A stretch of 64,000 bases of DNA from Simiduia sp. 21SJ11W-1 (GTDB lineage: Bacteria > Pseudomonadota > Gammaproteobacteria > Pseudomonadales > Cellvibrionaceae). The notes below the pieces were generated by a model. The model was not told the origin of the DNA, did no database searches, and worked only from the letters and a program-made list of their open reading frames with translations. The stretch covers positions 1,705,501 to 1,769,500 of the forward strand of contig NZ_CP090959.1 of the NCBI RefSeq assembly GCF_024138675.1, in the 5' to 3' direction. Each line of letters starts with the position of its first letter. Positions within the stretch are counted from its first letter, which is position 1. Shown piece by piece: positions 26,548 to 35,641 of this stretch. A program made the position numbers and the translations under genes.

Positions 26548-27660
26548 ATGGAACAACTAAAGCAGTCAATCGCGGCACTGGGTATAGAATCCTGGATGCT
26601 GGAAGTGTTTATTCTGGTTACGGCAACGCTCATTGTTGCATTCATTGTGCGCCGTGCGCTCAGGCGCTTGGTAGTGCACGCCGGTGCCACTAAAAGTTTG
26701 TGGGACGATGCATTGTTTTTGTCGGCGCAGCGCCCCATTGAGTGGGCGTTTTGGCTGGTGGGTATTAGCTGGGCGGCGGAAGTGGTGGCGCCGGCAACCG
26801 ATACCGACATTCTGAATTTTGTAGAACCGCTGCGCACAGCCGGCATTATCGCGCTGCTGACCTGGTTTATTGTGGGGTTCATTGCGCGCGCGGAACAAAA
26901 CCTCATGAGCCCCGAGTTCATGGATGCCCCCATCGATGAAACCACCGTCATGGCGCTGGGTAAGCTGTTGCGGCTTTCGGTAATTATTACCGCAGTTTTG
27001 GTGGCGCTGCAGACCTTCGGTTACAGTATTTCCGGTGTGCTGGCCTTTGGCGGCATCGGTGGTATAGCGGTGGGCTTTGCGGCCAAAGATTTGCTGGCGA
27101 ATTTCTTTGGCGGCCTGATGATCTATTTGGATCGCCCCTTTGCGGTGGGTGATTGGGTGCGCTCGCCCGATAAATCCATAGAGGGCACCGTTGAGCACAT
27201 CGGCTGGCGCCTGACGCGTATTCGCACCTTCGATAAGCGCCCCTTGTACGTGCCCAACTCTATCTTTACCCAAATTGCCGTGGAAAACCCTTCGCGCATG
27301 CTGAACCGCCGCATTTACGAAACCATTGGTATTCGCTACGACGACGCGGCGCACATGGATAAAATAGTGGAGGATGTAAAGGCCATGTTGCAGGCACACC
27401 CGGCAATTGATACCGATCAAACCTTGATTGTGAACTTCAATGCTTTTGCGTCTTCCTCGCTCGACTTTTTCGTGTACGCCTTTACCAAAACCACTAACTG
27501 GGTAGAGTTTCACGAGATCAAACAAGATGTATTGCTGAAAATTCTGGCAATTGTTGAAGGCCATGGCGCCGAGTGTGCCTTTCCTACTTCCACATTGCAT
27601 GTGGCCGAGCCCATTCGCCTGGCGGCTGATGCAAAAGCCGAACAACCGACTAGGGATTGA
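26548..27660 (+). CDS. MscS-family small-conductance mechanosensitive channel
   Basis: 370 aa from ATG 26548; a GTG nine bases earlier is possible. Three N-terminal membrane helices precede the pore helix TM3, which contains the Gly/Ala-rich YSISGVLAFGGIGGIAVGFAAKDLLANFFGG. The MscS beta domain follows (DRPFAVGDWVRSPD, GTVEHIGWRLTRIRTFDKRPLYVPNS), then the alpha/beta domain. It releases solutes on hypo-osmotic shock. It ends 3 nt before mtiP, so the two are probably translationally coupled. Confidence 0.93.
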   Translation: MEQLKQSIAALGIESWMLEVFILVTATLIVAFIVRRALRRLVVHAGATKSLWDDALFLSAQRPIEWAFWLVGISWAAEVVAPATDTDILNFVEPLRTAGIIALLTWFIVGFIARAEQNLMSPEFMDAPIDETTVMALGKLLRLSVIITAVLVALQTFGYSISGVLAFGGIGGIAVGFAAKDLLANFFGGLMIYLDRPFAVGDWVRSPDKSIEGTVEHIGWRLTRIRTFDKRPLYVPNSIFTQIAVENPSRMLNRRIYETIGIRYDDAAHMDKIVEDVKAMLQAHPAIDTDQTLIVNFNAFASSSLDFFVYAFTKTTNWVEFHEIKQDVLLKILAIVEGHGAECAFPTSTLHVAEPIRLAADAKAEQPTRD

Positions 27661-27663
27661 TTG

Positions 27664-28395
27664 ATGTTGGCAGTTATCGGGGGCAGTGGTTGGGAATCTA
27701 TGCCCGGCTTAACAGTGCAAGGCCACAGCGTACTGGCAACGCCTTACGGTGATTTGGCCGAGCCCATTGTGCGAGCCGAGCTTAATGGTGTGCCGCTGCT
27801 GTTTTTATCTCGCCATGGTGCAAATCATCAGTTGGCACCCCATCAAATCAACTACCGGGCAAACATTTGGGCGCTAAAAAATGCCGGCGCCACTGCGGTG
27901 CTGGCAATTAATGCCGTGGGGGGCATTACCGAGGATTTTGCGCCGGGTACCCTTGCGCTACCCGACCAGTTGATAGATTACACATGGGGTCGTGAGCATA
28001 CCTTTTGGGCCGGCGACATGCTGCATGTGGATTTTGCCGAGCCCTTCGCCGGCTTGCTTCGCGAGCGCGTGCTGGCAGCTGCGGCCAGTGCCAAAGTAAG
28101 GTTGCACGCCGGTGGCACCTATGGCGTGACCCAGGGCCCGCGTCTGGAAACCGCCGCTGAAATTGCGCGCTTGGCCCGCGACGGCTGCAACCTTGTGGGC
28201 ATGACGGCAATGCCGGAGGCAGCCCTTGCCCGCGAGCAAGCCTTAGCCTACGCCAGTGTGTGCATTGTGGTGAATTGGGCGGCGGGGGTAAGCCAAGACA
28301 AAATCACCGTGGAGTTTATTTACCAAGTGCTGGAAGACAGTCGCGCACCGCTTGAGGCCCTGCTGGCCTTGCTGCCGGCGCAGTTTGCTGTTTAG
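27664..28395 (+). CDS. mtiP: S-methyl-5'-thioinosine phosphorylase
   Basis: 243 aa from ATG 27664, immediately after a possible TTG. It belongs to the MTA/purine nucleoside phosphorylase family: VIGGSGW at the start, SRHGANHQLAPHQINYRANIWAL, INAVGGI, TQGPRLETAAEIARL and VGMTAMPEAALARE. The sequence and the nagZ-linked position match P. aeruginosa PA3004, characterised as a methylthioinosine phosphorylase in methionine and polyamine salvage. MTA phosphorylase activity is the alternative. It follows the channel gene by 3 nt. Confidence 0.85.
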   Translation: MLAVIGGSGWESMPGLTVQGHSVLATPYGDLAEPIVRAELNGVPLLFLSRHGANHQLAPHQINYRANIWALKNAGATAVLAINAVGGITEDFAPGTLALPDQLIDYTWGREHTFWAGDMLHVDFAEPFAGLLRERVLAAAASAKVRLHAGGTYGVTQGPRLETAAEIARLARDGCNLVGMTAMPEAALAREQALAYASVCIVVNWAAGVSQDKITVEFIYQVLEDSRAPLEALLALLPAQFAV

Positions 28396-28587
28396 CCAAT
28401 AGGGCGCTTGGGCAGCGGGCGGGTAGTGTGGTGGAATTTTTTACTTTACAGCGCAGTTAATATCCCTTAAATATAGGGGTTGCGGCTTGGGTGTGGGGAC
28501 TCATGCAAGCTGCCAAGGTGTTAGGGCCACCAGGTTTGGCCCTAACCAGCAGGTTTTACACACATAAAAATAATGAGGTTGTTCACA

Positions 28588-28800
28588 ATGGCTGATCGTG
28601 AAGTCGGTATTGTTAAGTGGTTTAACAATGCCAGGGGCTATGGATTCATTTCTTTTGGTGAAAAGCAGGAAGATGTGTTTGTTCACTACCGCAATATTCG
28701 GGGCGAGGGCTATCGCTCGCTGGCCGAGGGCCAGAATGTCGAATTTCAATTGCTAACAGGCGAAAAGGGCTTACAAGCCGAAGACGTAGTCTGTGTGTAA
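28588..28800 (+). CDS. Cold-shock-domain protein (CspD-like)
   Basis: 70 aa from ATG 28588 with GAGG nine bases upstream; an in-frame ATG at 28573 would add five residues. The protein is a single OB-fold with RNP1-like NNARGYGFISF and RNP2-like EDVFVHY, binding single-stranded RNA or DNA. It differs from ordinary CspA in the NNARGYGF segment, closer to CspD. The upstream 190 bases contain no gene. Two hairpins follow (listed). Confidence 0.93.
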   Translation: MADREVGIVKWFNNARGYGFISFGEKQEDVFVHYRNIRGEGYRSLAEGQNVEFQLLTGEKGLQAEDVVCV

Positions 28801-28805
28801 TCTTT

Positions 28806-28835
28806 ACAGCAGCACCGGCAGGCCGGTGTTGCTGT
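28806..28835 (+). terminator. Hairpin after the cold-shock gene
   Basis: ACAGCAGCACCGG (28806-28818) pairs with CCGGTGTTGCTGT (28823-28835) around CAGG: 13 pairs with one G-T. It begins 6 nt after the stop codon. The T-run after it is poor. Confidence 0.55.
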
Positions 28836-28883
28836 AGTGTTGCTTTAGCTACACCTGATGGTTGTTCGTGTTAACGCACAGTA

Positions 28884-28911
28884 AGCGCGCCGCTGTTAAT
28901 TGCGGCGCGCT
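28884..28911. terminator. GC-rich hairpin between csp and csiV
   Basis: AGCGCGCCGC (28884-28893) pairs with GCGGCGCGCT (28902-28911) around an 8-nt AT loop. It lies 21 nt beyond the end of the leftward csiV gene and could terminate it. No T-run. Confidence 0.4.
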
Positions 28912-28932
28912 GCGCGCGCGTGACGAATAGGC

Positions 28933-29934
28933 CTAGGGTGTGTCTTGTAATGTTGCGGTTTCATCAGGCGCAATTTGAGCGCCGGGCTCAGGCAACGCAT
29001 CTTGCTCAGGCAGTTCATAAGGTGTTACATAAACCATAATGCCAATTTTAGGGTGGTCGATGTAGTGCACCTCACCGCTGCGCATGCGTCTGTCTTGGGT
29101 GAGTGTGGCAAGGTTTGTGACTACGTAAGGTTTGGTGAGCATGCTTTGGTAGGTGGTGTCGATCACCTCATACTGGGCCCACAGATCATCGCGCCCATTG
29201 AGTTGGCCGGCATTTAAGTTAATGCTCTCGTCTTGAATATCTTCCGGGTGCCGCGCGGGTGCCGGCGGCAGGTTGGGCCAGCCCAGATCCCCTTGTCCGT
29301 AGTTTTCTGCAAATTCTGCAAACCATAAGTTGGTGTTTAAATGTAGATAGCGGGCAACCCCCAAGGCAATGGTGCCGCCAAGGGTTTGATCTTCTCCGAA
29401 AGTTTCACCGCCGCTCACAACAATGGCGGGCGCCGCTTCCGGTGCTACCACTGGTTGGCGCCAGGCCTCGTGAAAAAGAACTTCCTGACGGTTGCGTCTG
29501 GCAAGTGCGGCAATGGTGTCGTTCAGCCCGCGCAGAGATTGCGGCAATTTAATAAAGGGTGCGGTGGCTAACAGCTGCGCTTTTTCTTGTTCGGTAGCCT
29601 GGGTGGAATCATCGGTCTCTGTCTCTAAGGGCTCTGATGTTTGCTCGATCAAGAGCGCGTCTTGTTGCTGTTGGGCCTGGAGTGAGGCTATGGCTTCATC
29701 CAGTGTACGCAGGTACTGGGTGTTATTGCCGTAAGATAAAGAGACATCCTTGCGGAAGGTTTCTGCATTGGCGGCTATTTGGGCGTTGGCCGGCTGGGTA
29801 AAAATCGCGATTTCTACCTGGTACCAGCGCGGCTCTTCTCCACTTTGTGCGAACGCCTGCGGGCTAAGGGTCAATGCCAGCGTGGCCAGGGCGCGGGTAA
29901 ATGTGCGGCCTAAGGTTCTTTGAATGGCGTACAT
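28933..29934 (-). CDS. CsiV-family envelope protein
   Basis: 333 aa from ATG 29934; the longer open frame runs into mfd and is rejected. A signal peptide (TRALATLALTLSPQAFAQS, about 12-30) marks it as periplasmic. The mature part starts with PRWYQVEIAIFTQ, the hallmark of the CsiV/PF10972 family, and ends with DRRMRSGEVHYIDHPKIGIMVYVTPYE. Members bind peptidoglycan and, in Vibrio, regulate the response to D-amino acids. Between lies a Gln/Glu-rich variable region (about 85-130). It sits 55 nt downstream of mfd, the usual position in pseudomonads. Confidence 0.8.
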   Translation of the reverse strand: MYAIQRTLGRTFTRALATLALTLSPQAFAQSGEEPRWYQVEIAIFTQPANAQIAANAETFRKDVSLSYGNNTQYLRTLDEAIASLQAQQQQDALLIEQTSEPLETETDDSTQATEQEKAQLLATAPFIKLPQSLRGLNDTIAALARRNRQEVLFHEAWRQPVVAPEAAPAIVVSGGETFGEDQTLGGTIALGVARYLHLNTNLWFAEFAENYGQGDLGWPNLPPAPARHPEDIQDESINLNAGQLNGRDDLWAQYEVIDTTYQSMLTKPYVVTNLATLTQDRRMRSGEVHYIDHPKIGIMVYVTPYELPEQDALPEPGAQIAPDETATLQDTP

Positions 29935-29989
29935 AGTGAGTTTTTGTTCCTGTTGCTTTGCAATGCGGTTACTGTCGGTAGCTGGCCTG

Positions 29990-32900
29990 TCAGTGTGCCT
30001 GTGCCAGGCTTTCCAAAAGCTGCTCAACCGCGCCCAATCGGGCTTCGGGGTGTTCCATATCATGCATGAATTTCAAGCTGCTGGCCCCTGCTAATTGGTA
30101 TTTCTGTGGTTGAGTCTGCACCATTTGGATGATCGCCATAGGGTCAACTTTGGGCTCTTTGCTAAAGTCGATTCTGCCGGCGCTGGCCCCTGCGTCAAGT
30201 TTTTCTACTCCCAGGGCTTCGGCGGTAAGCTTCAGTTGGGTAATGCGGAACAGGTTTTTAAGCGGGTCTGGCAGCAGGCCAAATCGGTCGATCATCTCCA
30301 CCTGCAGCTCTTTCAGGTCGTTGGCGTCGGCGGCGTTGGCGATGCGCTTGTACATGATCAGCCGGCTGTGCACATCGGGTAGGTAGTCATCGGGAATAAG
30401 CGCAGGGATGCGCAGATTAATTTCAATGGCCGAGCCTAGCGGCGCGTCCAGATCTGGTTCTTTGCCGGCCTGGATGGCTTTCACCGCGCGATTTAGCATA
30501 TCCATGTACATGGAAAACCCTACCGCAGCAATTTGGCCGCTTTGTTCATCGCCCAGTAGCTCACCTGTGCCGCGAATTTCCATGTCGTGCGTGGCCAGCG
30601 TGAAACCTGCGCCGAGGGTGTCTGCTTCGGCAATGGCCTCAAGCCGCTTAATGGCATCACTGGTGAGTGTTTTGGGGTTGGGCGTCATCAGGTAGGCATA
30701 GGCCTGATGATGGGAGCGGCCCACGCGGCCACGCAATTGGTGCAGCTGGGCGAGGCCGAATTTATCGGCGCGCTCAATAATAATGGTGTTGGCGTTTGGC
30801 ACATCAATGCCGGTTTCAATAATGGTGGTGGCAACCAGAAGGTTAAAGCGCTTGTGGTAGAAGTCGCTCATCACCTTTTCAAGATCGCGCTCGCGCATTT
30901 GCCCGTGGCCAATGCCTATGCGTGCCTCGGGCACCAGTGCCTGTAATTCGCGCGCGGCTTTTTCAATGGTTTTAACTTCGTTGTGCAGAAAATACACCTG
31001 GCCGCCGCGGAGCAGTTCACGCAATATGGCCTCTTTTACCAGCGCATCGTCGCGCACGCGCACAAAGGTTTTAATGGATAGCCGTTTGTTGGGCGGTGTG
31101 GCAATAATCGAAAGATCCCTGATGCCGGCCATGCTCATGTTCAAGGTGCGCGGAATGGGCGTGGCTGTGAGGGTGAGAATATCCACTTCTGAACGTATGG
31201 ATTTCAGTGCGTCTTTTTGCCGCACGCCAAAGCGGTGCTCTTCGTCGATGATTAGCAGACCAAGTTCACGGTAGTTGAAATCCGGTTGCAACAATTTGTG
31301 GGTGCCAACAATAATGTCCACCTTGCCGTCTTTTAATTTATTGGCAATGGCTTCAATTTCTTTACCGCTTTTAAAGCGTGATACCACTTCAATATTTACA
31401 GGCCAGTCGGCGAAGCGGTCTTTAAAACTTTCGTAGTGTTGTTGCGCCAGTAGGGTGGTGGGCACCAGCATGGCCACTTGTTTGCCACTTTGCACCGCAA
31501 TGAACGCCGCGCGCATGGCAACTTCGGTTTTTCCAAAGCCTACATCGCCACACACCAGGCGATCCATGGGTGTGGTGGCCAGCATGTCTTTGCGCACCGC
31601 CGCAATGGCCTGTTCCTGATCGGGCGTTTCTTCAAAGGGGAAGCTTGCACTAAAGGCCGCATAAGCCTGGCCCGGGTCTTTAAAGGCAAAGCCCTTGCGG
31701 GCGGCGCGGCGGGCGTAGATGTCGAGCAGTTCTGCAGCCGTATCACGGACTTTTTCGGCGGCCTTGCGCTTGGCCTTAGACCAGTTTTCACTGCCAAGTT
31801 TATGCAGCGGGGCCAAAGATTCTTCTGTGCCGGAGTAGCGGCTAATCAAATGCAGGCTTGCTACGGGTACATAGAGCTTGGCATCGTTGGCATAGTGCAG
31901 TTCCAGAAATTCCTGCGCCTGGCCATCCAGTTCGATGGTGGTCAGGCCGCGATACCGGCCAACGCCGTGGTCTATGTGCACAACCGGTGCGCCAATGTGC
32001 AGCTCGGTTAAATTTTTAATGGCTTGGTCGTTATCGGTGGCGGTTTTCCGGCGCCGGCGCTGCTGTATGCGTTCGCCAAACAGGGCGCTCTCGGTAATGA
32101 TGGCCAAGCGGGGTTGCTGTAAGTAGAGGCCTTGATCCAGCGGTGCTATGCAGATGCCCAGTGCTGCATCGCTTTCAACAAATGCGTGCCAGTTGTCGAA
32201 ATGCTCGGGCGTAACCTTGATGCCGCGCAGCAATTCCAGCAATACTTCGCGCCGGCCTGCGGATTCAACTGAAAATAAAATCTTTTCAGGCTGTGTGTCT
32301 ATAAAAGCTTTTAGTGCCGCAAGCGGCGTTTCGGCTTTGGCATCTACCGGCACGCTGGGTAGCACTTCGGCGGGCAGGGCAAGCGTGTCACCTGCAAGGT
32401 CGGTGCGCGGCAGTTTTGCGAGGGCGGCAAAGGCCTCGGCTACCGGTAAAAAGATTTCTTTGGGCGCAAGCAGCGGGCGCTCGGGGTCAACCCTGCGGCT
32501 TTCGTAGCGGCTATTAACTTCGCTCCAGAAACGCTCTGCAAGGGGCGTTAAGCTATCGAAGGTAATGACCCGTGTATGCGCAGGCAGGTAGTCAAACAGG
32601 CTTGCACATTCATCGAAAAACAATGGCAAATAGTACTCGATGCCCGAAGGTGCCAGCCCATCGCAAATGTCGCAGTACATGGGGCAGGCTTTGTGATCCA
32701 CGTCAAAGCGTTCATGCCAGCGCAAACGGAATTCGCTAATGGCGGTTTTTGTCAGCGGAAATTCTCGTGCAGGCAGCAGCTCTACCGAGTCGATTTGCGT
32801 TTCAGTGCGCTGGGTTTCCGGGTCGAAGGTGCGCAGGCTTTCAATTTCATCGTCAAATAAATCGATGCGCAGCGGGCGCTCACTGCCGGAGGGGTAGATG

Positions 32901-33430
32901 TCCATCAGCGCCCCGCGAATGGCAAACTCGCCGTGTTCAAAGACGGTATCTACGCGCCGGTAACCGGTGGCTTCAAGCAGGCGGGCCTGTTCGTTCAAAT
33001 CAAATTGTTGGCCGGTTTTTAAAATCAAGGTGTTGCCGGTAACAAAAGACACGGGCGCAAGCCGGTACAAAAGGGTGGTCACCGGTGCCACCAGAATGCC
33101 TTGCTTGGCGGTGGGCAGCTGATAGAGCGCGCGCATGCGCTCTGAGATGATGTCCTGGTGTGGGCTGAAAGTGTCGTAGGGCAGGGTTTCCCAATCGGGC
33201 AATGCCATCACCGGGGTTGTATTGCCCGCAAAAAAACTGAGCTCATCCTGCAGCTGCTGCGCGGTGGCAGAATCTGGCGTGATAACGAGGGTCAGCCCCT
33301 TGTGCTTGGCCGCACCCAGGGCAATGGCCAGGGCGTTGGCGGCACCGGGTAACAGGCCCCAGCGTTGATTGAATTTGGCGGTGTCTGATAAGTCAGGGGT
33401 AAGGGCTTTGAGCGCGCTTGAGATATTCAT
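29990..33430 (-). CDS. mfd: Transcription-repair coupling factor Mfd
   Basis: 1146 aa, the usual size. It displaces stalled RNA polymerase and recruits UvrA. The N-terminal third is a UvrB-like module without helicase activity. The CarD-like RNA-polymerase-interacting domain contains GAPVVHIDHGVGRYRG, and the RecG-like translocase carries Walker A GDVGFGKTE, DEEHRFG and TATPIPRTL. A C-terminal TRCF domain ends the protein. ATG 33430 gives MNISSALKALTPDL. uvrB is also in this window, so two components of excision repair are present. Confidence 0.97.
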   Translation of the reverse strand: MNISSALKALTPDLSDTAKFNQRWGLLPGAANALAIALGAAKHKGLTLVITPDSATAQQLQDELSFFAGNTTPVMALPDWETLPYDTFSPHQDIISERMRALYQLPTAKQGILVAPVTTLLYRLAPVSFVTGNTLILKTGQQFDLNEQARLLEATGYRRVDTVFEHGEFAIRGALMDIYPSGSERPLRIDLFDDEIESLRTFDPETQRTETQIDSVELLPAREFPLTKTAISEFRLRWHERFDVDHKACPMYCDICDGLAPSGIEYYLPLFFDECASLFDYLPAHTRVITFDSLTPLAERFWSEVNSRYESRRVDPERPLLAPKEIFLPVAEAFAALAKLPRTDLAGDTLALPAEVLPSVPVDAKAETPLAALKAFIDTQPEKILFSVESAGRREVLLELLRGIKVTPEHFDNWHAFVESDAALGICIAPLDQGLYLQQPRLAIITESALFGERIQQRRRRKTATDNDQAIKNLTELHIGAPVVHIDHGVGRYRGLTTIELDGQAQEFLELHYANDAKLYVPVASLHLISRYSGTEESLAPLHKLGSENWSKAKRKAAEKVRDTAAELLDIYARRAARKGFAFKDPGQAYAAFSASFPFEETPDQEQAIAAVRKDMLATTPMDRLVCGDVGFGKTEVAMRAAFIAVQSGKQVAMLVPTTLLAQQHYESFKDRFADWPVNIEVVSRFKSGKEIEAIANKLKDGKVDIIVGTHKLLQPDFNYRELGLLIIDEEHRFGVRQKDALKSIRSEVDILTLTATPIPRTLNMSMAGIRDLSIIATPPNKRLSIKTFVRVRDDALVKEAILRELLRGGQVYFLHNEVKTIEKAARELQALVPEARIGIGHGQMRERDLEKVMSDFYHKRFNLLVATTIIETGIDVPNANTIIIERADKFGLAQLHQLRGRVGRSHHQAYAYLMTPNPKTLTSDAIKRLEAIAEADTLGAGFTLATHDMEIRGTGELLGDEQSGQIAAVGFSMYMDMLNRAVKAIQAGKEPDLDAPLGSAIEINLRIPALIPDDYLPDVHSRLIMYKRIANAADANDLKELQVEMIDRFGLLPDPLKNLFRITQLKLTAEALGVEKLDAGASAGRIDFSKEPKVDPMAIIQMVQTQPQKYQLAGASSLKFMHDMEHPEARLGAVEQLLESLAQAH

Positions 33431-33558
33431 GTATACCTGTGCTGCGGCGGGGCCTAAGGGCCGTGGGCAAAAAGTCGATTATTGTACCGGCTTGGTGCGC
33501 CGCTGCCAGCCCCGAGTGATAAATAGTGACTATGGCCGTTATTTTGTTCCCGGTTATC

Positions 33559-33587
33559 TTGCGTGGCCTAGGGGGAGAAAGGATAAT
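33559..33587 (+). promoter_or_regulatory. Putative sigma70 promoter of gap
   Basis: TTGCGT (33559-33564), a 17-nt spacer, GATAAT (33582-33587, 5 of 6). It lies about 117 nt before the GTG start, in the mfd/gap divergent region. Confidence 0.4.
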
Positions 33588-33703
33588 ACCGGGCCTCTCT
33601 ATTAGAGATAAGTGATTTTACTAAGCTGGCCAAAAGAGCCGGCGCAGCGGTAAGGCAAGTGCTTTACTGAACTTTACTTAGACTTTATTAAAGGTGCATC
33701 CCC

Positions 33704-35158
33704 GTGAATCGTCCAAAGCCCGTCGACTTCTTTAAAGACTGGAAAGAGCGTGAGGCGCTCGCCGAAGCCATGATCCCCATGGTTGGCAAGCTCAACCGCG
33801 AGCAAAACGTAGGTATTTATATCTATGGCCGTTCGCTGGTTAACAGCTCTGTGATCGACATTATGAAAATCCACCGCTTCGTGCGTCAGGTGGAATCCAA
33901 CGAATTATCCGAATTTGAAACCTTCCCCGTATTGAAGGCCGTGTGTGAGCTGGACCTTGGTCGCGCGCATATCGATATCGGCCAGATTACTGTGAAGTAC
34001 ATGAAAGATTCACGGGGCCTGTCGGTACAGGATTTCGTGCGTGAAGAGCTGCGCGATGCCATTGGCGCCGAGTTCAAGCCGCTGCCCCAGTCGCAGGATG
34101 TTGTGCTCTACGGTTTTGGCCGGATTGGCCGATTGGTGGCCCGCCTGCTCATCGAAAAGGCCGGCAGTGGAGATGTATTGCGTTTGCGTGCAATTGTGGT
34201 GCGTAAAAGCAGCCTGGAAAACGACCTTGAAAAACGTGCCTGTTTGTTGCGTCGCGATTCGGTACATGGCCAGTTTAAAGGCACCATTCGCGTAGATGAA
34301 GAAACCCAGAGCCTGGTGTGTAACGGCAATGTGGTGAAGATGATTTACGCCGATAATCCGGCAGAGGTGGACTACACCGCATACGGTATTAACAACGCCC
34401 TGGTGGTAGATAACACCGGTGTGTGGCGTGATGAGGCAGGTTTGAGCCAGCACCTTAAGGCCAAGGGTGTGGCAAAGGTGATGTTGACGGCGCCTGGCAA
34501 GGGCGACATTAAAAACATTGTGTACGGTATCAACAACGATGCCATCAGCGCCGAAGACAAGATCATTTCGGCAGCCTCCTGTACCACTAACGCCATTGTG
34601 CCTGTGCTCAAGGCGGTAATGGATAAGTACGGGGTGAACCACGGCCACGTTGAAACCGTGCACTCTTACACCAATGACCAAAACCTCATCGATAACTTCC
34701 ACAAGGGTGAGCGCCGGGGCCGCAGTGCGCCGTTGAACATGGTGTTAACCGAAACTGGTGCGGCAAAGGCTGTGGCCAAGGCGCTGCCGGAGCTTGCGGG
34801 TAAGCTGACCGGTAACGCCATCCGGGTGCCCACGCCGAACGTGTCTATGGCTATCTTGAACCTGGTATTGGACAAAGACGTAACCAAAGACGAGCTCAAC
34901 CAGTACATGCGCGATGTGGCGCTGCATTCGCCGCTTCAGCAGCAAATCGACTACACCAACTCCTCTGAGGTGGTGTCCTGTGATTTTGTGGGCTCTCGCC
35001 ATGCTTGTGTGTATGACAGTGTGGCCACCATTGCCGATGGCAATAACGTGGTGATCTATTGCTGGTACGACAATGAATTCGGCTATAGCTGCCAGGTGGT
35101 TCGCTGCCTGGAAGACATGGCGGGTGTGCGCTACGACATCTACCCCAAATTGAACTAG
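33704..35158 (+). CDS. gap: Long-form glyceraldehyde-3-phosphate dehydrogenase
   Basis: 484 aa from GTG 33704, with AAGGTG a few bases upstream. The GAPDH core starts near residue 133 (VVLYGFGRIGRLVARLL, the NAD fold) and holds catalytic C293 in ASCTTNA, the VHSYTNDQ loop and WYDNEFGYS. Ordinary GAPDH is about 335 aa. The extra 130 N-terminal residues (VDFFKDWKEREALAEAMIP, VGIYIYGRSLVN) form a separate conserved module seen in a gammaproteobacterial/pseudomonad type, as at PA3001. A glycolytic or gluconeogenic role is likely; the N-terminal module's role is unknown. Confidence 0.92.
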   Translation: MNRPKPVDFFKDWKEREALAEAMIPMVGKLNREQNVGIYIYGRSLVNSSVIDIMKIHRFVRQVESNELSEFETFPVLKAVCELDLGRAHIDIGQITVKYMKDSRGLSVQDFVREELRDAIGAEFKPLPQSQDVVLYGFGRIGRLVARLLIEKAGSGDVLRLRAIVVRKSSLENDLEKRACLLRRDSVHGQFKGTIRVDEETQSLVCNGNVVKMIYADNPAEVDYTAYGINNALVVDNTGVWRDEAGLSQHLKAKGVAKVMLTAPGKGDIKNIVYGINNDAISAEDKIISAASCTTNAIVPVLKAVMDKYGVNHGHVETVHSYTNDQNLIDNFHKGERRGRSAPLNMVLTETGAAKAVAKALPELAGKLTGNAIRVPTPNVSMAILNLVLDKDVTKDELNQYMRDVALHSPLQQQIDYTNSSEVVSCDFVGSRHACVYDSVATIADGNNVVIYCWYDNEFGYSCQVVRCLEDMAGVRYDIYPKLN

Positions 35159-35171
35159 TTCATTGGTTGTT

Positions 35172-35198
35172 GAAAAACCCGCTGCGGCGGGTTTTTTT
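35172..35198 (+). terminator. Rho-independent terminator of gap
   Basis: ACCCGC (35177-35182), loop TGCG, GCGGGT (35187-35192), flanked by an A-run and followed by seven Ts. It begins 14 nt after the stop codon. Confidence 0.9.
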
Positions 35199-35641
35199 AT
35201 GGGCAGACAAGGCGTTTGTTTAAAAAATGATCTATTCTCGAGGCTTTGGTCGTAAGAGCCTGAGATTTCAGGGTTTTTTGTTCCCAAATAGGGGCAGAAA
35301 AGTGTGAGATCACTGGCATGTGAGCAAGGGGGTCTTTATAATTGCCGCCGTTTGCCCAGAGCCGAATGCTTTTCTAGTGCTTTCGTCTAAACTAGAACAA
35401 GTTTTTGTAGCAGGAATTTAAGGGGTTTTGTGCCCCCAGGCACCAGGCTGTTCTGGCTGTACAGCGTCAAATCGGTTGAGCTTTTATCGGGCGCCGGGTT
35501 CCCGGTGGCTGCGCGGATTTCGTTGTAAATTTAGTGATTTTTCAAGGTTAAGCCTTGAATCTTGGGCCACGGCAGGCCCGGAAACGATTTTTTGTAACTA
35601 CCAGTAACTTTTTTAAACTTCCAAGTAATTAGGCAGGACGT
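35199..35641. other. Long nqr promoter and leader region
   Basis: 443 bases with no gene. From left to right: a weak hairpin CCTGA/TCAGG with a T-run (35259-35279), a sigma70-like promoter ending at 35342, and an untranslated leader of roughly 290 nt. That leader contains TTCAAGG/CCTTGAA (35541-35559) and GGGCC/GGCCC (35564-35579), then a six-T run about 8 nt beyond. The last part resembles an attenuator, but stem and T-run are not contiguous. Confidence 0.55.
35313..35342 (+). promoter_or_regulatory. Putative sigma70 promoter of the nqr operon
   Basis: CTGGCA (35313-35318, 4 of 6), 18-nt spacer, TATAAT (35337-35342, perfect -10). The next gene is nqrA, about 300 nt downstream. Confidence 0.5.

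Noticed and set aside
26566-27645. A 359-aa open frame antisense to the MscS gene
   Set aside because: The sense frame is a clear MscS channel; the antisense translation is rich in His/Gln/Asn with no recognisable domain.
34010-34702. A 230-aa open frame antisense to gap
   Set aside because: It is a shadow of the GAPDH reading frame, which carries all catalytic motifs.
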